Shown: positions 17,330 through 26,341 of the stretch, in pieces | How the letters are laid out: the number at the start of each line of letters is the position of its first letter | Position numbering within the stretch: the stretch's first letter is position 1 | NCBI RefSeq assembly: GCF_000512695.2 | Contig: NZ_AZRW02000007.1 | Location: 124,001 to 188,000, forward strand | Direction: 5' to 3' | Length of the DNA: 64,000 bases | From: Pseudomonas sp. QTF5 | GTDB taxonomy: Bacteria > Pseudomonadota > Gammaproteobacteria > Pseudomonadales > Pseudomonadaceae | Notes under the pieces: generated by a model | Seen by the model: only the letters and a program-made list of their open reading frames with translations | What the model was told of the DNA's origin: nothing | Database searches by the model: none | Position numbers and translations under genes: made by a program

Positions 17330-18722
17330 GGCGCACCTCGAAGGTGTGGCCATCAGTGATCAACCACTGATGATCAATCAACTCGACCAGCAGCTTGGCG
17401 GCATGACGACTGCTCTTGCGGGCAAAGCGGGGACCGTTGCGATTCAATTCACGAATACTGAAACGCTTCCAATCTTTGACCTGTAGCCATCGCAGCAGCC
17501 GGTCTGCCTCCTCTTTTACTCGACACACCGGCTCCTGCTCAGTCAGGCGCTGGATCTCGTTGAGGTAGTAGCCGACTAAAGCGGAGGCCCGTTGGATATG
17601 GTCGACCTCCACGACGCTGCTCTCCTCCACAACTGCAAGAATGCCGGCGACGCGCAGCAGGTTATCTGCGGCCTTTGATCCGCTGGGCCGCACGCTGGCC
17701 AGCTCGCCAAACTCCCCCAGCTGAGCTTCGATAGCATCATGCAAGTCAATCCAGCGACGACGCGCCAGCGGACTGAGACTCAGCTTTGACAGCTGCAAGG
17801 CTCCGTCAGCGGAAAGTGACCAAGGCTGATAAAACAGAGCCGAAAGGCGGTGATGATAGCGCTTGAGGGCGGCGTCTTTGGACAAGTCGACAGCCTGGTA
17901 GCTACGTTGCCCGGCTAGACTGGTTGGCCAGGTCATCAAGCAGCGCCCTAGAATGCCTTGCCCCTGCAGCAACGAGTCACTGAGTAACTGCATGGCCAAA
18001 TACGGTTGCAGCATCAGGTGCAGGCTCAGGCGTCGGTCATATGCTCGTAGGCTTTCGCCTGCCATAGAGCGAGCACGATCAATCGGGCTACCGTCCCAAA
18101 GTGACGACAAGGTCGTGACCGCTTTCAAACGGTTGTCCCGACTCATGGTGCTGCTGCCAAGGAATTGTCCGCCCTCGTCACAAAACAGCCCCATGCTCGG
18201 CAAATCATGGCAGAGCCCCTTGATCAGGGCCTCGATCGTCGGGTCTGTGGTGATCAGCCGAGGGGCCGAAGGCTCCGCTTCGAGCGGTACGCTGTTTGTG
18301 GGGGCGGGATCGGCAGGACTGATACGCTGCGCTTGTCGCTGTGCGGCACGGTACCGAAAGAGCTGCTCACGATAATGTTGCCACTGTTCACGCTCCCATT
18401 GGCGCGCTGGCAGCAGTGCGGATCGGTCTGCCGCGGTCTTGCGATCACCGGACGCAGCCACCGTGATCAGGTACAACGACAGGGGATAATGTCTGCCGTC
18501 GAGTTGTAAGCCCGCATGACCTTGAGTGGCCAGGGCCGAGGCGGCCAACACCGATTGCGCGGCCAGTGCTTGGGGCACGCCGATGACCTCGGCCATGCGC
18601 TCAACCGCAGGCCCAAGAATCCCACCCAGTGCCTGCACGGGATAAGGCTGGGGCACGGGGTTCGACTCAATCAACGGTCGAGGTGGTCGTGGTAGTTCAA
18701 GCTTCGGATCTAACTGCTGCAT
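17322..18722 (-). CDS. DUF3987 (YfjI-type) protein
   Basis: This 466-residue protein matches the DUF3987/YfjI family found in prophages and islands, and thought to be replication-related because members resemble primase-helicase proteins. Visible features are an N-terminal Pro-rich leader, LAAQSVLAASALATQGHAG, the segment LITVAASGDRKTAADR, which takes the place of a P-loop-like region, and GLFCDEGGQFLGSSTMSRDN with an acidic pair resembling Walker B. It is the first gene of the minus-strand module. Its role in this island is inferred from family context, not shown. Confidence 0.75.
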   Translation of the reverse strand: MQQLDPKLELPRPPRPLIESNPVPQPYPVQALGGILGPAVERMAEVIGVPQALAAQSVLAASALATQGHAGLQLDGRHYPLSLYLITVAASGDRKTAADRSALLPARQWEREQWQHYREQLFRYRAAQRQAQRISPADPAPTNSVPLEAEPSAPRLITTDPTIEALIKGLCHDLPSMGLFCDEGGQFLGSSTMSRDNRLKAVTTLSSLWDGSPIDRARSMAGESLRAYDRRLSLHLMLQPYLAMQLLSDSLLQGQGILGRCLMTWPTSLAGQRSYQAVDLSKDAALKRYHHRLSALFYQPWSLSADGALQLSKLSLSPLARRRWIDLHDAIEAQLGEFGELASVRPSGSKAADNLLRVAGILAVVEESSVVEVDHIQRASALVGYYLNEIQRLTEQEPVCRVKEEADRLLRWLQVKDWKRFSIRELNRNGPRFARKSSRHAAKLLVELIDHQWLITDGHTFEVRHV

Positions 18723-19145
18723 GGGCCCTCTCCTCGATCATTGCCGGTTGTCCTCACGTAGTCCCGCCACGGCTGTTGAGTGTTATCAGGGATCAAGGCC
18801 CCTGCGGCCTGTGAGGTGTTCACTGACGCGGAACGAACGGCTCCTTACGACCGGGAGCAAGGGCATGAACCCAAGAATCTGGCCTCCTTAGACGCATTCA
18901 AAGATGCGGACGGGTGGAGGCTGTGCCGACTGACGAGTTCGGCACCTAGATATCCTGGGTGAGAGAAGGCAAAGACCTAGACATCTGGGGCATGCCTGAC
19001 TGTCAGTCAGGTGCAGCCTGTCCAAAAGCTGCGGCACCGGTGCCTGTGTCGTTGCGGATGGCGACGAATCGGTTTTGTCAGGCCGATTGTCACGGGGAGA
19101 GTTGCGGCAATGCCCTGTACGACGTGGCTTGCAGCAATGGTACGA

Positions 19146-19180
19146 GCGCCCGTCTCTTTCCTGGAGAAAGAGACGGGCGC
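19146..19180. repeat. Perfect 15-bp inverted repeat with 5-base loop
   Basis: GCGCCCGTCTCTTTC and GAAAGAGACGGGCGC flank CTGGA. No T-run follows on either strand, so it is not a standard terminator. It lies about 420 bp upstream of the DUF3987 gene. An RNA hairpin or a protein-binding palindrome are both possible. Confidence 0.8.
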
Positions 19181-19467
19181 GGTCTGGCGCAGCGAAGTGT
19201 GCCAAGAGGTGAGGTTGCTGCAATGCAGCGAGGTAGATCCATCGTCTGCCGCAGTGGGCAGATTGGTCGAGTAGGCATCCATCACTCTTGGGGAGTGACC
19301 GTGCAAGCCGCCGGACGCTAATCGCACTTGGGGAAGAACCACCACGCGAGTGGCGTAGCCTTCAAGGTTCTGGCTACCTGGGCTGGTGCTGTCAACGACA
19401 GCGATCCGTGCGCCAATTTTTATACCCACTCGAAAAGGCGGTCAAGCGTCACGGCCAATGCGCTCAG

Positions 19468-19549
19468 AAAGTGGCGACTGTCGCCACTTTTGTCGCCATG
19501 CTCCAGTCCGCGCTTTACGTGCGTTGTCGCCGGTGTCGCCGGTGTCGCC
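19468..19549. repeat. GTCGCC repeat cluster
   Basis: A palindrome (AAAGTGGCGA-CTG-TCGCCACTTT, 19468-19490) is followed by three tandem 9-bp units ending in TGTCGCC (19523-19549). The opposite-strand core GGCGAC occurs six times at about 17178-17261 within the small gene of the operon. The layout resembles iterons, but this is not proven. Confidence 0.55.
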
Positions 19550-19709
19550 ACCCCTATAGCCATAGCCGCACGAGAAGATCAGCTCTGACATTTGAGCGGC
19601 ACTTCGATTACTAGAGATAGAGGACAGTTGCTGACGGGAACTAAAGGCGCGGCGCTAATTAGATAGGGGATGAGAACGTGGAACGCGGTGGCCCTGAGCA
19701 AATCAGGTG

Positions 19710-19753
19710 AACCCTCCGATCAGCGCGATCAAAGATCGCTTGATCGGAGGGTT
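19710..19753. terminator. Long imperfect hairpin
   Basis: AACCCTCCGATCA and TGATCGGAGGGTT form a 13-bp stem that continues inward as GCGATC and GATCGC around AAA. It starts 38 bp past the stop of the small minus-strand frame at 19791-19928 and may end that transcript. A T-run is lacking. Confidence 0.5.
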
Positions 19754-19790
19754 TGGCGGGAAAAGCAAAATCCTAAACTTCAATAGTGCC

Positions 19791-19928
19791 TCAAGTATCA
19801 ATGCCGGTTGATTGGGAAGACGAAGCCTCACGCAGCATGATCAGCGTCTGCTGCAGCCGCAGTAAAAAACCGGCCTCGAACGCTTCTTGAGGATCCTCGG
19901 GGCGATGAAGTTTTCGGTTCTGCGCCAC
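19791..19928 (-). CDS. Possible 45-residue protein with GTG start
   Basis: The frame has protein-like composition (RKLHRPEDPQEAFEAGF then LLRLQQTLIMLREASS) and no rare codon bias, unlike other frames in this stretch. It needs a GTG start at 19928, and the ribosome site is weak (GGTGAG, very close). It could be a real small island protein or the C-terminal piece of a lost gene. No family recognised. Confidence 0.3.
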   Translation of the reverse strand: MAQNRKLHRPEDPQEAFEAGFLLRLQQTLIMLREASSSQSTGIDT

Positions 19929-20193
19929 GGCTCACCATAACGGTAGTGACGAGCATCGAGCTAAACCTCAGCACAATGAACGCCGTCCGCAATCATTGGG
20001 CCAAACTCGTTGCCCCAGGGCGTTCACATACCCGGACAACCTTTAGCGGAAGGCACTGCATAGTACTCAGTGATCGGCTGCAGACCTCGGTGGCGACGGA
20101 CAGGATTCGGCCATTAGCTGAAGCTCGACCTACGACGCCAACCGGCCAAAAGACTGAGGCTGATAACTGTCTACGACACCAGGAACGATTCAC

Positions 20194-21534
20194 TTACTTT
20201 TTTGTTTCGTGGGCGATGAGCAGGGCACGACCAGTTGTGTAAAAGCTTTCTATTAAGCTCTTGATCATGGACGTACCAGTCCCCTGAGTCCCAATCCACC
20301 CCGCATGAACCAACGAGGAAAACTCAGTATTGGTCAGGTACCTTGGGGCATTCTCGAAGGTGATCTGGCTTCCCCCTCGAGGACCTTTGGGGCCGGCAGT
20401 GCTGATCAAGAAGTTCATGTACTCTCGTGAGAGATACATCCCCTTTATAAGCTCGCCAGAAGCTGGCATCAGCCCCGTGTTGGGCACCATCTTCACCATG
20501 AAACCGTCGTCGCTTAGTCTATGGGCTTCATGAGACGCCAACGGGGCCGTATTTTTGGCCACATCCCTGAACGTATCCATTCGTGCCAACTCTTCCGAAA
20601 GTTGCCCATCGGGTCGGTAGACCATCACGCCGCCTTCGTCCTTCATGATCTTGTATTGAACGAGTACGAATAGGTCAAACAGCTCGTTGTAATAAATCAG
20701 GTCAACACCTAGCGTATGCTCGAGCGCATTCCGATTAGCGTAAATAACGGAAAGCTTTCGGCCTCCTTGCTCAAAGACCGAGATACCTCCGGCATGAACA
20801 GGCGCATCGCCTGGCCATGTGAAAAGATCGTGCTGGATCGCAGATTCTTCCTGAATATACCGGGTCGAAATTCCACTGAGGAACGACGGACTAGACGTGG
20901 GCAATGCCAACAAAATTGCCGACTGGTTTTCCTCGTCAAGATCAGACACCGCCTCGGCAGGCGGGGCCCACTCGCTGAGTACGCGGTTTCGAAGCTTGTT
21001 GCTACCCGAGAAGATATCCAACGATATACCCAGCGCCTCTCGCTCCTGAATCTGGATCTCGGCGACGCTGCCATGAAAACGCATACCCGAAAACCGTTGC
21101 AGGGAAAGGATTCGCTCTATTTCTGGTACAAGGTGAGGTCGTAGCTCTTTCACGACGTCGATTGCTGCCCCCCACGTTTTGGGCGGTATCGCCCCACCGA
21201 TGCCTTGGGAAGCCTTAATGAAATATCGATGTACGACCGTGGGTAAAACAGCTTCGATCTCTGAAATTCTTATCGACTCAAGATCCAGTACCGATGAAAA
21301 CTCCACACGACTTTTCGAGGTGACAACCTGATTACCCTTTTTGGCCAGACATATGTAATCAATGGTGGCTTCCGAAAACGAAAGCAGCGCGGTGCTGAAT
21401 TGGCCAACGTCCCAGTCAGTCACACTCAGCGCATCGGAGAATGATTCAAAGCCTTCTCCGATTTTCCATTTGATTACATCCGCCCGACGCGACTCATCGA
21501 AGCGAACCAGCAATCCGGTATTTTTTCGTGTCAT
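20194..21534 (-). CDS. Unknown protein with a possible Mrr-like QxK nuclease core
   Basis: No family is recognised with certainty. The longest frame (to 21561) encodes 455 residues; the start at 21534 (MTRKNTGLLVRFD) is preferred because the nine upstream residues look unstructured. Counting from the longer frame, residues 281-304 read E-x5-D287-LIYYNELFDLFVLV-Q302-YK304. Acid, hydrophobic strand and QxK is the order seen in Mrr-type PD-(D/E)XK nucleases, so a DNA-cleaving role is an inference. The C-terminus has a Gly-rich run (AGPKGPRGGSQ). It is divergent from the Hsp70/SNF2 operon across 246 bp and probably belongs to the same system. Confidence 0.65.
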   Translation of the reverse strand: MTRKNTGLLVRFDESRRADVIKWKIGEGFESFSDALSVTDWDVGQFSTALLSFSEATIDYICLAKKGNQVVTSKSRVEFSSVLDLESIRISEIEAVLPTVVHRYFIKASQGIGGAIPPKTWGAAIDVVKELRPHLVPEIERILSLQRFSGMRFHGSVAEIQIQEREALGISLDIFSGSNKLRNRVLSEWAPPAEAVSDLDEENQSAILLALPTSSPSFLSGISTRYIQEESAIQHDLFTWPGDAPVHAGGISVFEQGGRKLSVIYANRNALEHTLGVDLIYYNELFDLFVLVQYKIMKDEGGVMVYRPDGQLSEELARMDTFRDVAKNTAPLASHEAHRLSDDGFMVKMVPNTGLMPASGELIKGMYLSREYMNFLISTAGPKGPRGGSQITFENAPRYLTNTEFSSLVHAGWIGTQGTGTSMIKSLIESFYTTGRALLIAHETKK

Positions 21535-21780
21535 TGAGAAACCATTAGCAGTTGGACTCATACGGAGCAGAGCGTCTTCCGTGATTGCGCGACGCAGCCT
21601 TCCCTACCCTACCGCACAAAACCGCAATATTCGATCTCTGTAATGGCGCATTGCCTCTGACCTTTGTATGCTCAGACGAGCATCACCCGTGCCCGGTCCA
21701 GAACATGCGGTACACCAATTAGAAGCCAGCACTACTGCTGACTCCCGAAAGCTTGTTATTGACATGGCAATGAGGTCGCG

Positions 21781-23256
21781 ATGGATCGTGAGGAAAAGAT
21801 CACCAAGAGCCAAACGAATGTGCGGTTGAATGAGATCGGCACCGCGCGATCCCTAATCGAACTGGACAACGTCTTAACCCAGAGCATGGCGCGGCAACAG
21901 ATACAGGCCATGATCAAAGAGGGAGGGCTGGACCTCATTCTGCAGAAAGTTGAACAGCTCGCTAAAACTGAAGATGAAAGCCCGGAATCCGGTCTCCTTG
22001 TTCTGGCGTTACTCGGCAGACTTTCAGCTGTTGCCCGCGGCCGCGAGAGCAGTATCTTCAAGATGCTGGCAAGCACCATCCATGCAGCCACGCTTCCTGC
22101 CCTTGAGTCATCCACCCTGGACGGCGATGGCAAGTTCTACGCAGCACACAGCCTCGCGCAACTTCGCACCTCTGATCGGGCGGACTATGTACTGGCCGAA
22201 TCCGTTGCCCTGGAGACTGCTGAAAAGGCACGCAAGCAGCTCATCGAACTGGTGCTCAACAGCCATTCAACAGCAGCAAAAGCTCTAACGGCACACACCA
22301 CCGCACTCGATAGCCTTATGGAAATTGCAAACTCGGAGTCGAGACTTCGCAAAGCCCGAAGGATCAGTTCCGGCTGGGTTGAGGTGATGCGTACCAGAAG
22401 CTTCGAACTGGGTGACCAGCCCGGTGAAGCATTAGCCAAATGGATAAGTGCCCTTCTTATCGGTGACCTGAGAGAAGTCGAAGAGTCACTGCTGTTCAAC
22501 ATCGTCGATGACGGCGTAGACATCCTGCTCAGAATTATCGAGCTGCGCTTTTCTCACGCCATGCTAGCTGATACCTACCAACTACTGCCGCGTGCAAAAG
22601 CATTGCTGGGCCGCGCGCGCTGGATCCACTACCTGTCCTCATCCAGGATGCGCCCGGCATTGAACATGTGCTTGCGAGAAGCTGCTCTGGTCCTCGCCGG
22701 CCAAGGTAAAACCGACAGTACGCTTTTGGATCTGATCCACACGATGTACCAGTCGAAAGCTCAAATGCTCAAAGAGCTAACCAACCACTTTGGAGAAGCC
22801 TTGGAGCTGGACCCGGATGTACGCCAATGGTGGATCACCGGTGGCTCGGTCAGTAGCAGTCGCCGGACAGTTCACAAGGTCGGCAATACCGAAGACCAGA
22901 TGATTGGTGAACTGCTCATTGAAGTCTTAAACACTGAACCTTCAATGCACGCATTGAGGCGCACTGTTGCGCCCATGTTGGAAATCTCTGACCCAGTTAC
23001 TGCTTCCAATGTCATCAGCGCCGCCGCCGGCTACGCCGAAATCGCGCAAACGGCGTTGCTATTGGCGCGCATGCGAAAGCTAAAAAAGACTGAACTGAAG
23101 GGAATGGTTGTCGAATTCAATCCTTTGCAGCATGAGCTCCTCAGCGACACCAGCCAAGGGGTAAGAGAAGTGCGCGTGGTTCGTGACGGCGTGCAGAAAG
23201 ATTTTGGTGGAAGCATCAAAACGCTAGTAAAGCCCAGGGTCGAGCCATTGGCCTAA
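21781..23256 (+). CDS. Helical-repeat protein with a GrpE-like C-terminal tail
   Basis: This 491-residue protein is not recognised as a whole. Residues 1-440 are almost all helical with repeating Leu and Ala patterns, as in HEAT or similar alpha-solenoids. The last 51 residues contain FNPLQHE, a gap, VREVRVVRDG and LVKPRVEPL. That order (aromatic-D/N-P-x2-HE, strand, Gly, K/R-P-x-V) matches the beta-wing of GrpE, the nucleotide exchange factor of DnaK. The next gene is an Hsp70-type ATPase, so a dedicated exchange or adaptor role is a reasonable inference. It is the first gene of the operon, 21 bp before the Hsp70 gene. Confidence 0.7.
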   Translation: MDREEKITKSQTNVRLNEIGTARSLIELDNVLTQSMARQQIQAMIKEGGLDLILQKVEQLAKTEDESPESGLLVLALLGRLSAVARGRESSIFKMLASTIHAATLPALESSTLDGDGKFYAAHSLAQLRTSDRADYVLAESVALETAEKARKQLIELVLNSHSTAAKALTAHTTALDSLMEIANSESRLRKARRISSGWVEVMRTRSFELGDQPGEALAKWISALLIGDLREVEESLLFNIVDDGVDILLRIIELRFSHAMLADTYQLLPRAKALLGRARWIHYLSSSRMRPALNMCLREAALVLAGQGKTDSTLLDLIHTMYQSKAQMLKELTNHFGEALELDPDVRQWWITGGSVSSSRRTVHKVGNTEDQMIGELLIEVLNTEPSMHALRRTVAPMLEISDPVTASNVISAAAGYAEIAQTALLLARMRKLKKTELKGMVVEFNPLQHELLSDTSQGVREVRVVRDGVQKDFGGSIKTLVKPRVEPLA

Positions 23257-23277
23257 TCAACAGGAAGGGGAACATCG

Positions 23278-24924
23278 ATGGACCGGATCGAAGCTAAGAT
23301 TCTCATCAACAATCTATTAAAGCGCATCAAACAGATAGATGCTGAGCAGTATGAATTACCTGGAGTTTTAACGACCGGCGAACTCGACGCCCTCAATCTA
23401 GCACTGGCAGTTCTTGGAGGGGCAACTTCTCCTACTTTAAAACCTACGGCAACTCCTCCGCCTGCTGCTACTGTTTCCTCACCGCCTTCCATCGTCCTCA
23501 ACCTCAGTATCTTCGAACTCCCACAACCCTCCCTTAAAGAGCGTCTCTGCCTCGATTTCGGCACGGCCATGTCCAAGGCAGCCCTTGTCTTGAGCGGCAT
23601 AGACGAAGATGACGTCGAGGAAATTCATGTTCTTGAGCTGGGGAAACCTGGAGACCAGCGCGAAGTCAGCGACACCATGCTCATATCCTCTTTGTACATT
23701 GATAACAGCGGACTGATCTGGTTTGGGAAGAAAGCACTGGATCGCTCGTTAGTTGAAGGTGGTAACGGCGAAAGAATGCGCATCGACAACGTGAAACGAT
23801 TTTTGTCTGAGCGCGCAATGCAGACGGATGTATCTGCAATCTACAACCCCACTCAGACACAACTGAAGATGGGAGACCTATTACTGGCATATCTGATGTT
23901 CATGACCTGGGCTGCCAACTCGGACGCTGCAAAATATGGTGTTCCCAGAAACATCAAACGCCGCTTCGCGATGCCTTGTTTCAGCGCTGAACAAAGTCGA
24001 GAGGTTGAGGGGACGCTTCGAACACTGCTGGGACAGGCTCAGGTTCTGGCCGACACCTTCGGGGATTCGCTGCATCAGGGGCTTCGCGTAGAAGACTTCG
24101 AGGAGGCTACGAAACAGCTTCGCTCGGTATCTCGCCAGTACGACTTCGTAACCGAAGCCCTCACTGAACCCTTGGGCGTTGCGAACGCGATATTGAGCAC
24201 CGACAGCAATACCCGACGCCTTACCCTTATCGTTGACGTCGGAGCTGGCACGAGCGACGTGAGTTTGTATCGGTTGCATGTGGACTCTGACAGCGGCGTA
24301 CGCCAGGCCTTGGAAGCCAAAGGCGCTGCCAGGGGAATTCCGCTGGCAGGCAACCATCTTGATCGAGCCCTTACTGAGCTGATCCTTAGAAAGGCAGGCG
24401 TGGGTTCAGACAATCCACGGAACGTAAATATACGCAGCAACCTAGCGCTGAATATCCGCGACTACAAAGAGGCGCTGTTCATCGGTGAAACCCTCACCGT
24501 CAGATTACTGGATGGTCAGGTCGTTGATATCGAAATCAATGAGCTCATTGAGCTGGCAGCAGTCCAAACATTCCGAAATGAACTAAGACAATGCCTGGTG
24601 GACACGCTCGAAACAGTCGATGAGAGCTGGGTCGGTGTTGCCAGCAGAGAAGGCTTAGCCGTCATTCTCACTGGTGGGGGATCGAAACTGGCAATGGTTC
24701 AGGAGCTCACCTCCGGCCAACTTGAGGTCAAAGGAAGGACCATTCGCCTGCTGCCAACCGCCGCCTTTCCGGATTGGCTGAGAAGAGAATATCCCGCTCT
24801 AGAGGATGACTTCCCTCGAATTGCCGTCTCTCTCGGAGGAGGCCGTGAATCGCTAATTCATCATCAACTGGCGCAAGTCACCGCTGGTGATGTCCTCAGT
24901 GCTCCGGTGCTCGATAGATTCTGA
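23278..24924 (+). CDS. Hsp70/actin-superfamily ATPase
   Basis: This 548-residue protein has all the Hsp70 nucleotide-site motifs in order. Phosphate 1 is LDFGTAMSKAAL (92-103). The connect region has ALTEPLGVANAI (294-305), like the Hsp70 EPTAAALAY. Phosphate 2 is VDVGAGTSDVSLY (319-331), then GNHLDRALTELIL (358-370). The adenosine motif is ILTGGGSKLAMVQ (463-475). Before the ATPase lie an 80-residue helical segment and a Pro-rich linker. The C-terminus stops soon after the ATPase, so the peptide-binding domain of DnaK is absent. It probably acts as an ATP-driven switch on its operon partners. Confidence 0.85.
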   Translation: MDRIEAKILINNLLKRIKQIDAEQYELPGVLTTGELDALNLALAVLGGATSPTLKPTATPPPAATVSSPPSIVLNLSIFELPQPSLKERLCLDFGTAMSKAALVLSGIDEDDVEEIHVLELGKPGDQREVSDTMLISSLYIDNSGLIWFGKKALDRSLVEGGNGERMRIDNVKRFLSERAMQTDVSAIYNPTQTQLKMGDLLLAYLMFMTWAANSDAAKYGVPRNIKRRFAMPCFSAEQSREVEGTLRTLLGQAQVLADTFGDSLHQGLRVEDFEEATKQLRSVSRQYDFVTEALTEPLGVANAILSTDSNTRRLTLIVDVGAGTSDVSLYRLHVDSDSGVRQALEAKGAARGIPLAGNHLDRALTELILRKAGVGSDNPRNVNIRSNLALNIRDYKEALFIGETLTVRLLDGQVVDIEINELIELAAVQTFRNELRQCLVDTLETVDESWVGVASREGLAVILTGGGSKLAMVQELTSGQLEVKGRTIRLLPTAAFPDWLRREYPALEDDFPRIAVSLGGGRESLIHHQLAQVTAGDVLSAPVLDRF

Positions 24925-24991
24925 TTGAACCCGGGCAGCACTGAGTAGCTTCAACGAAGCAATCAATTGAAAGGCGGTATCAGGAAATCAC

Positions 24992-26341
24992 ATGGAAACG
25001 ACTCAATACACGTTGCATGTCACAGCTCTGGAAGAGCGGCGCTTGGCGATAGCGCAACGAATCACAGAAGCGCTTGTTCGCAATAACGTGCGAAAAGAGT
25101 ACAAATTCAGAAACGGCAACGAAAATTTACCAGTCATATCATTGCCTGAAGACTTTCTGATTTACCGCCTGGAGAACTATCGTACTCGCGATACCCAGTT
25201 GAGCTTGATCGCTGCCGGTGAGCAGGAAGTAGGATTTTTCGAACCTGCAAGACGGGAAGACCCATCAGTCCAAGCAAGGCAGCATCGGATCCTCTACCAG
25301 CAAGCGCAAACCGGAAGCGGCGAATCCGTAACCCCGATTCACTCAGAGTTGGGGCGAGTCGGAATTCAAACTGAAGATCTCATTATTTCATCTGACGGCA
25401 TCGTGGTTAATGGCAACAGGCGCCTCAGCGCTATGCGCGAACTATGGACCAGCGATCCTGCGAAATTCGCGACGTTTCAAGAAATAAAATGTTCGGTTCT
25501 CCCGACGTCTGCCAGCCCAACAGAAATCCTCAAGCTGGAAATCGGGCTGCAAATGCAACCCGAAACAAAGCTGCCTTACGAATGGACGGCTTTAGGTCGA
25601 GCCGTACGGGATTTGCGAGAATCACTGATACCCGACGATGAAATCGCAAACCTGATGAATCGCGACAGATCCGACATCGTCCGAGCAGCAAAGATGATCG
25701 ACAACGCCGACCTGTACCTGGACGAGTGGCTTTCCAGGCCTCAGAGTTACGACCAACTAGGAGAAACCGAACAGGCATTCAAACAAATCGCATTAAAAAA
25801 CAACGTCAAAGGAGATGACTCCGGGGTTCGGGATATCACCCGGCAATTCGACTTCTTGCTGATTGAGCAACGTAAAGACCTCACGGACCGGGCGTACGTT
25901 TTTATAAACGCAATCGAGCAGAATGCTGAACTCTTTCTAGAGAACCTGGCCAATGCTCTCGAGATTGAGTTGCCGGCGGCTGAGCCAAGAAAGCCTTCCC
26001 AAATCAAGATTTCGTTTGAACCGTCTGGACCAGCTGCAAAAAGCTATGAGCCGCTCGTGGATTATCTGCACGCTCAAAGAGAAAGCGTTGAGGCTGTGAA
26101 AAAACTGACTGCCACGATCCAACAAGTGAGCTTGATTGCAGCAGAGCAGGGCAAAAAGAAAGAGGCAGCCGCACTCGACTTCGCGATTCAGGCAGAGAAA
26201 AAGCTTGCTGCTGTAGATATACAAACGGCTGGGCCAGCCACGCACGAAGACCTAAGAAGCTGCCTGGAGCGCTGCATCAGCCGCAGCGAAATGCTGTTGA
26301 CGGAGCTGTCTGATCGCCAAGCTCAAGGAAGAAGCAAATGA
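24992..26341 (+). CDS. ParB/Srx-like nucleotide-binding fold protein
   Basis: This 449-residue protein has a ParB-like N-terminal half: LPVISLPEDFLIYRLENYRT (46-65) and SSDGIVVNGNRRLSAMREL (133-151), the latter corresponding to the ParB GxRRxxA nucleotide-binding box. A segment with helix-turn-helix character follows (IPDDEIANLMNRDRSDIVRA, about 210-230), and the C-terminus is a coiled, Lys/Glu-rich region. Plasmid-partition function is unlikely, since no ParA is present. Relatives of this fold occur in DNA modification and defence loci. Its stop overlaps the helicase start by 4 bp, suggesting direct cooperation. Confidence 0.75.
   Translation: METTQYTLHVTALEERRLAIAQRITEALVRNNVRKEYKFRNGNENLPVISLPEDFLIYRLENYRTRDTQLSLIAAGEQEVGFFEPARREDPSVQARQHRILYQQAQTGSGESVTPIHSELGRVGIQTEDLIISSDGIVVNGNRRLSAMRELWTSDPAKFATFQEIKCSVLPTSASPTEILKLEIGLQMQPETKLPYEWTALGRAVRDLRESLIPDDEIANLMNRDRSDIVRAAKMIDNADLYLDEWLSRPQSYDQLGETEQAFKQIALKNNVKGDDSGVRDITRQFDFLLIEQRKDLTDRAYVFINAIEQNAELFLENLANALEIELPAAEPRKPSQIKISFEPSGPAAKSYEPLVDYLHAQRESVEAVKKLTATIQQVSLIAAEQGKKKEAAALDFAIQAEKKLAAVDIQTAGPATHEDLRSCLERCISRSEMLLTELSDRQAQGRSK

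Larger units (their letters stand above)
18723..19790. other. Structured, apparently noncoding stretch upstream of the DUF3987 operon
   Basis: No frame here has both a plausible start and protein-like composition. It holds instead a perfect 15-bp inverted repeat (19146-19180), a perfect 10-bp palindrome AAAGTGGCGA (19468-19490), three tandem GKTGTCGCC units (19523-19549) and a long hairpin (19710-19753). P4-like elements regulate replication genes with structured RNAs in this position, so a regulatory RNA or an origin is possible. Confidence 0.45.

Noticed and set aside
19007..19429. 140-codon minus-strand frame over the perfect hairpin
   Set aside because: It runs through the 15-bp inverted repeat and is Ser/Thr/Arg-rich. 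I consider the DNA structured rather than coding, though similar frames exist in other islands.
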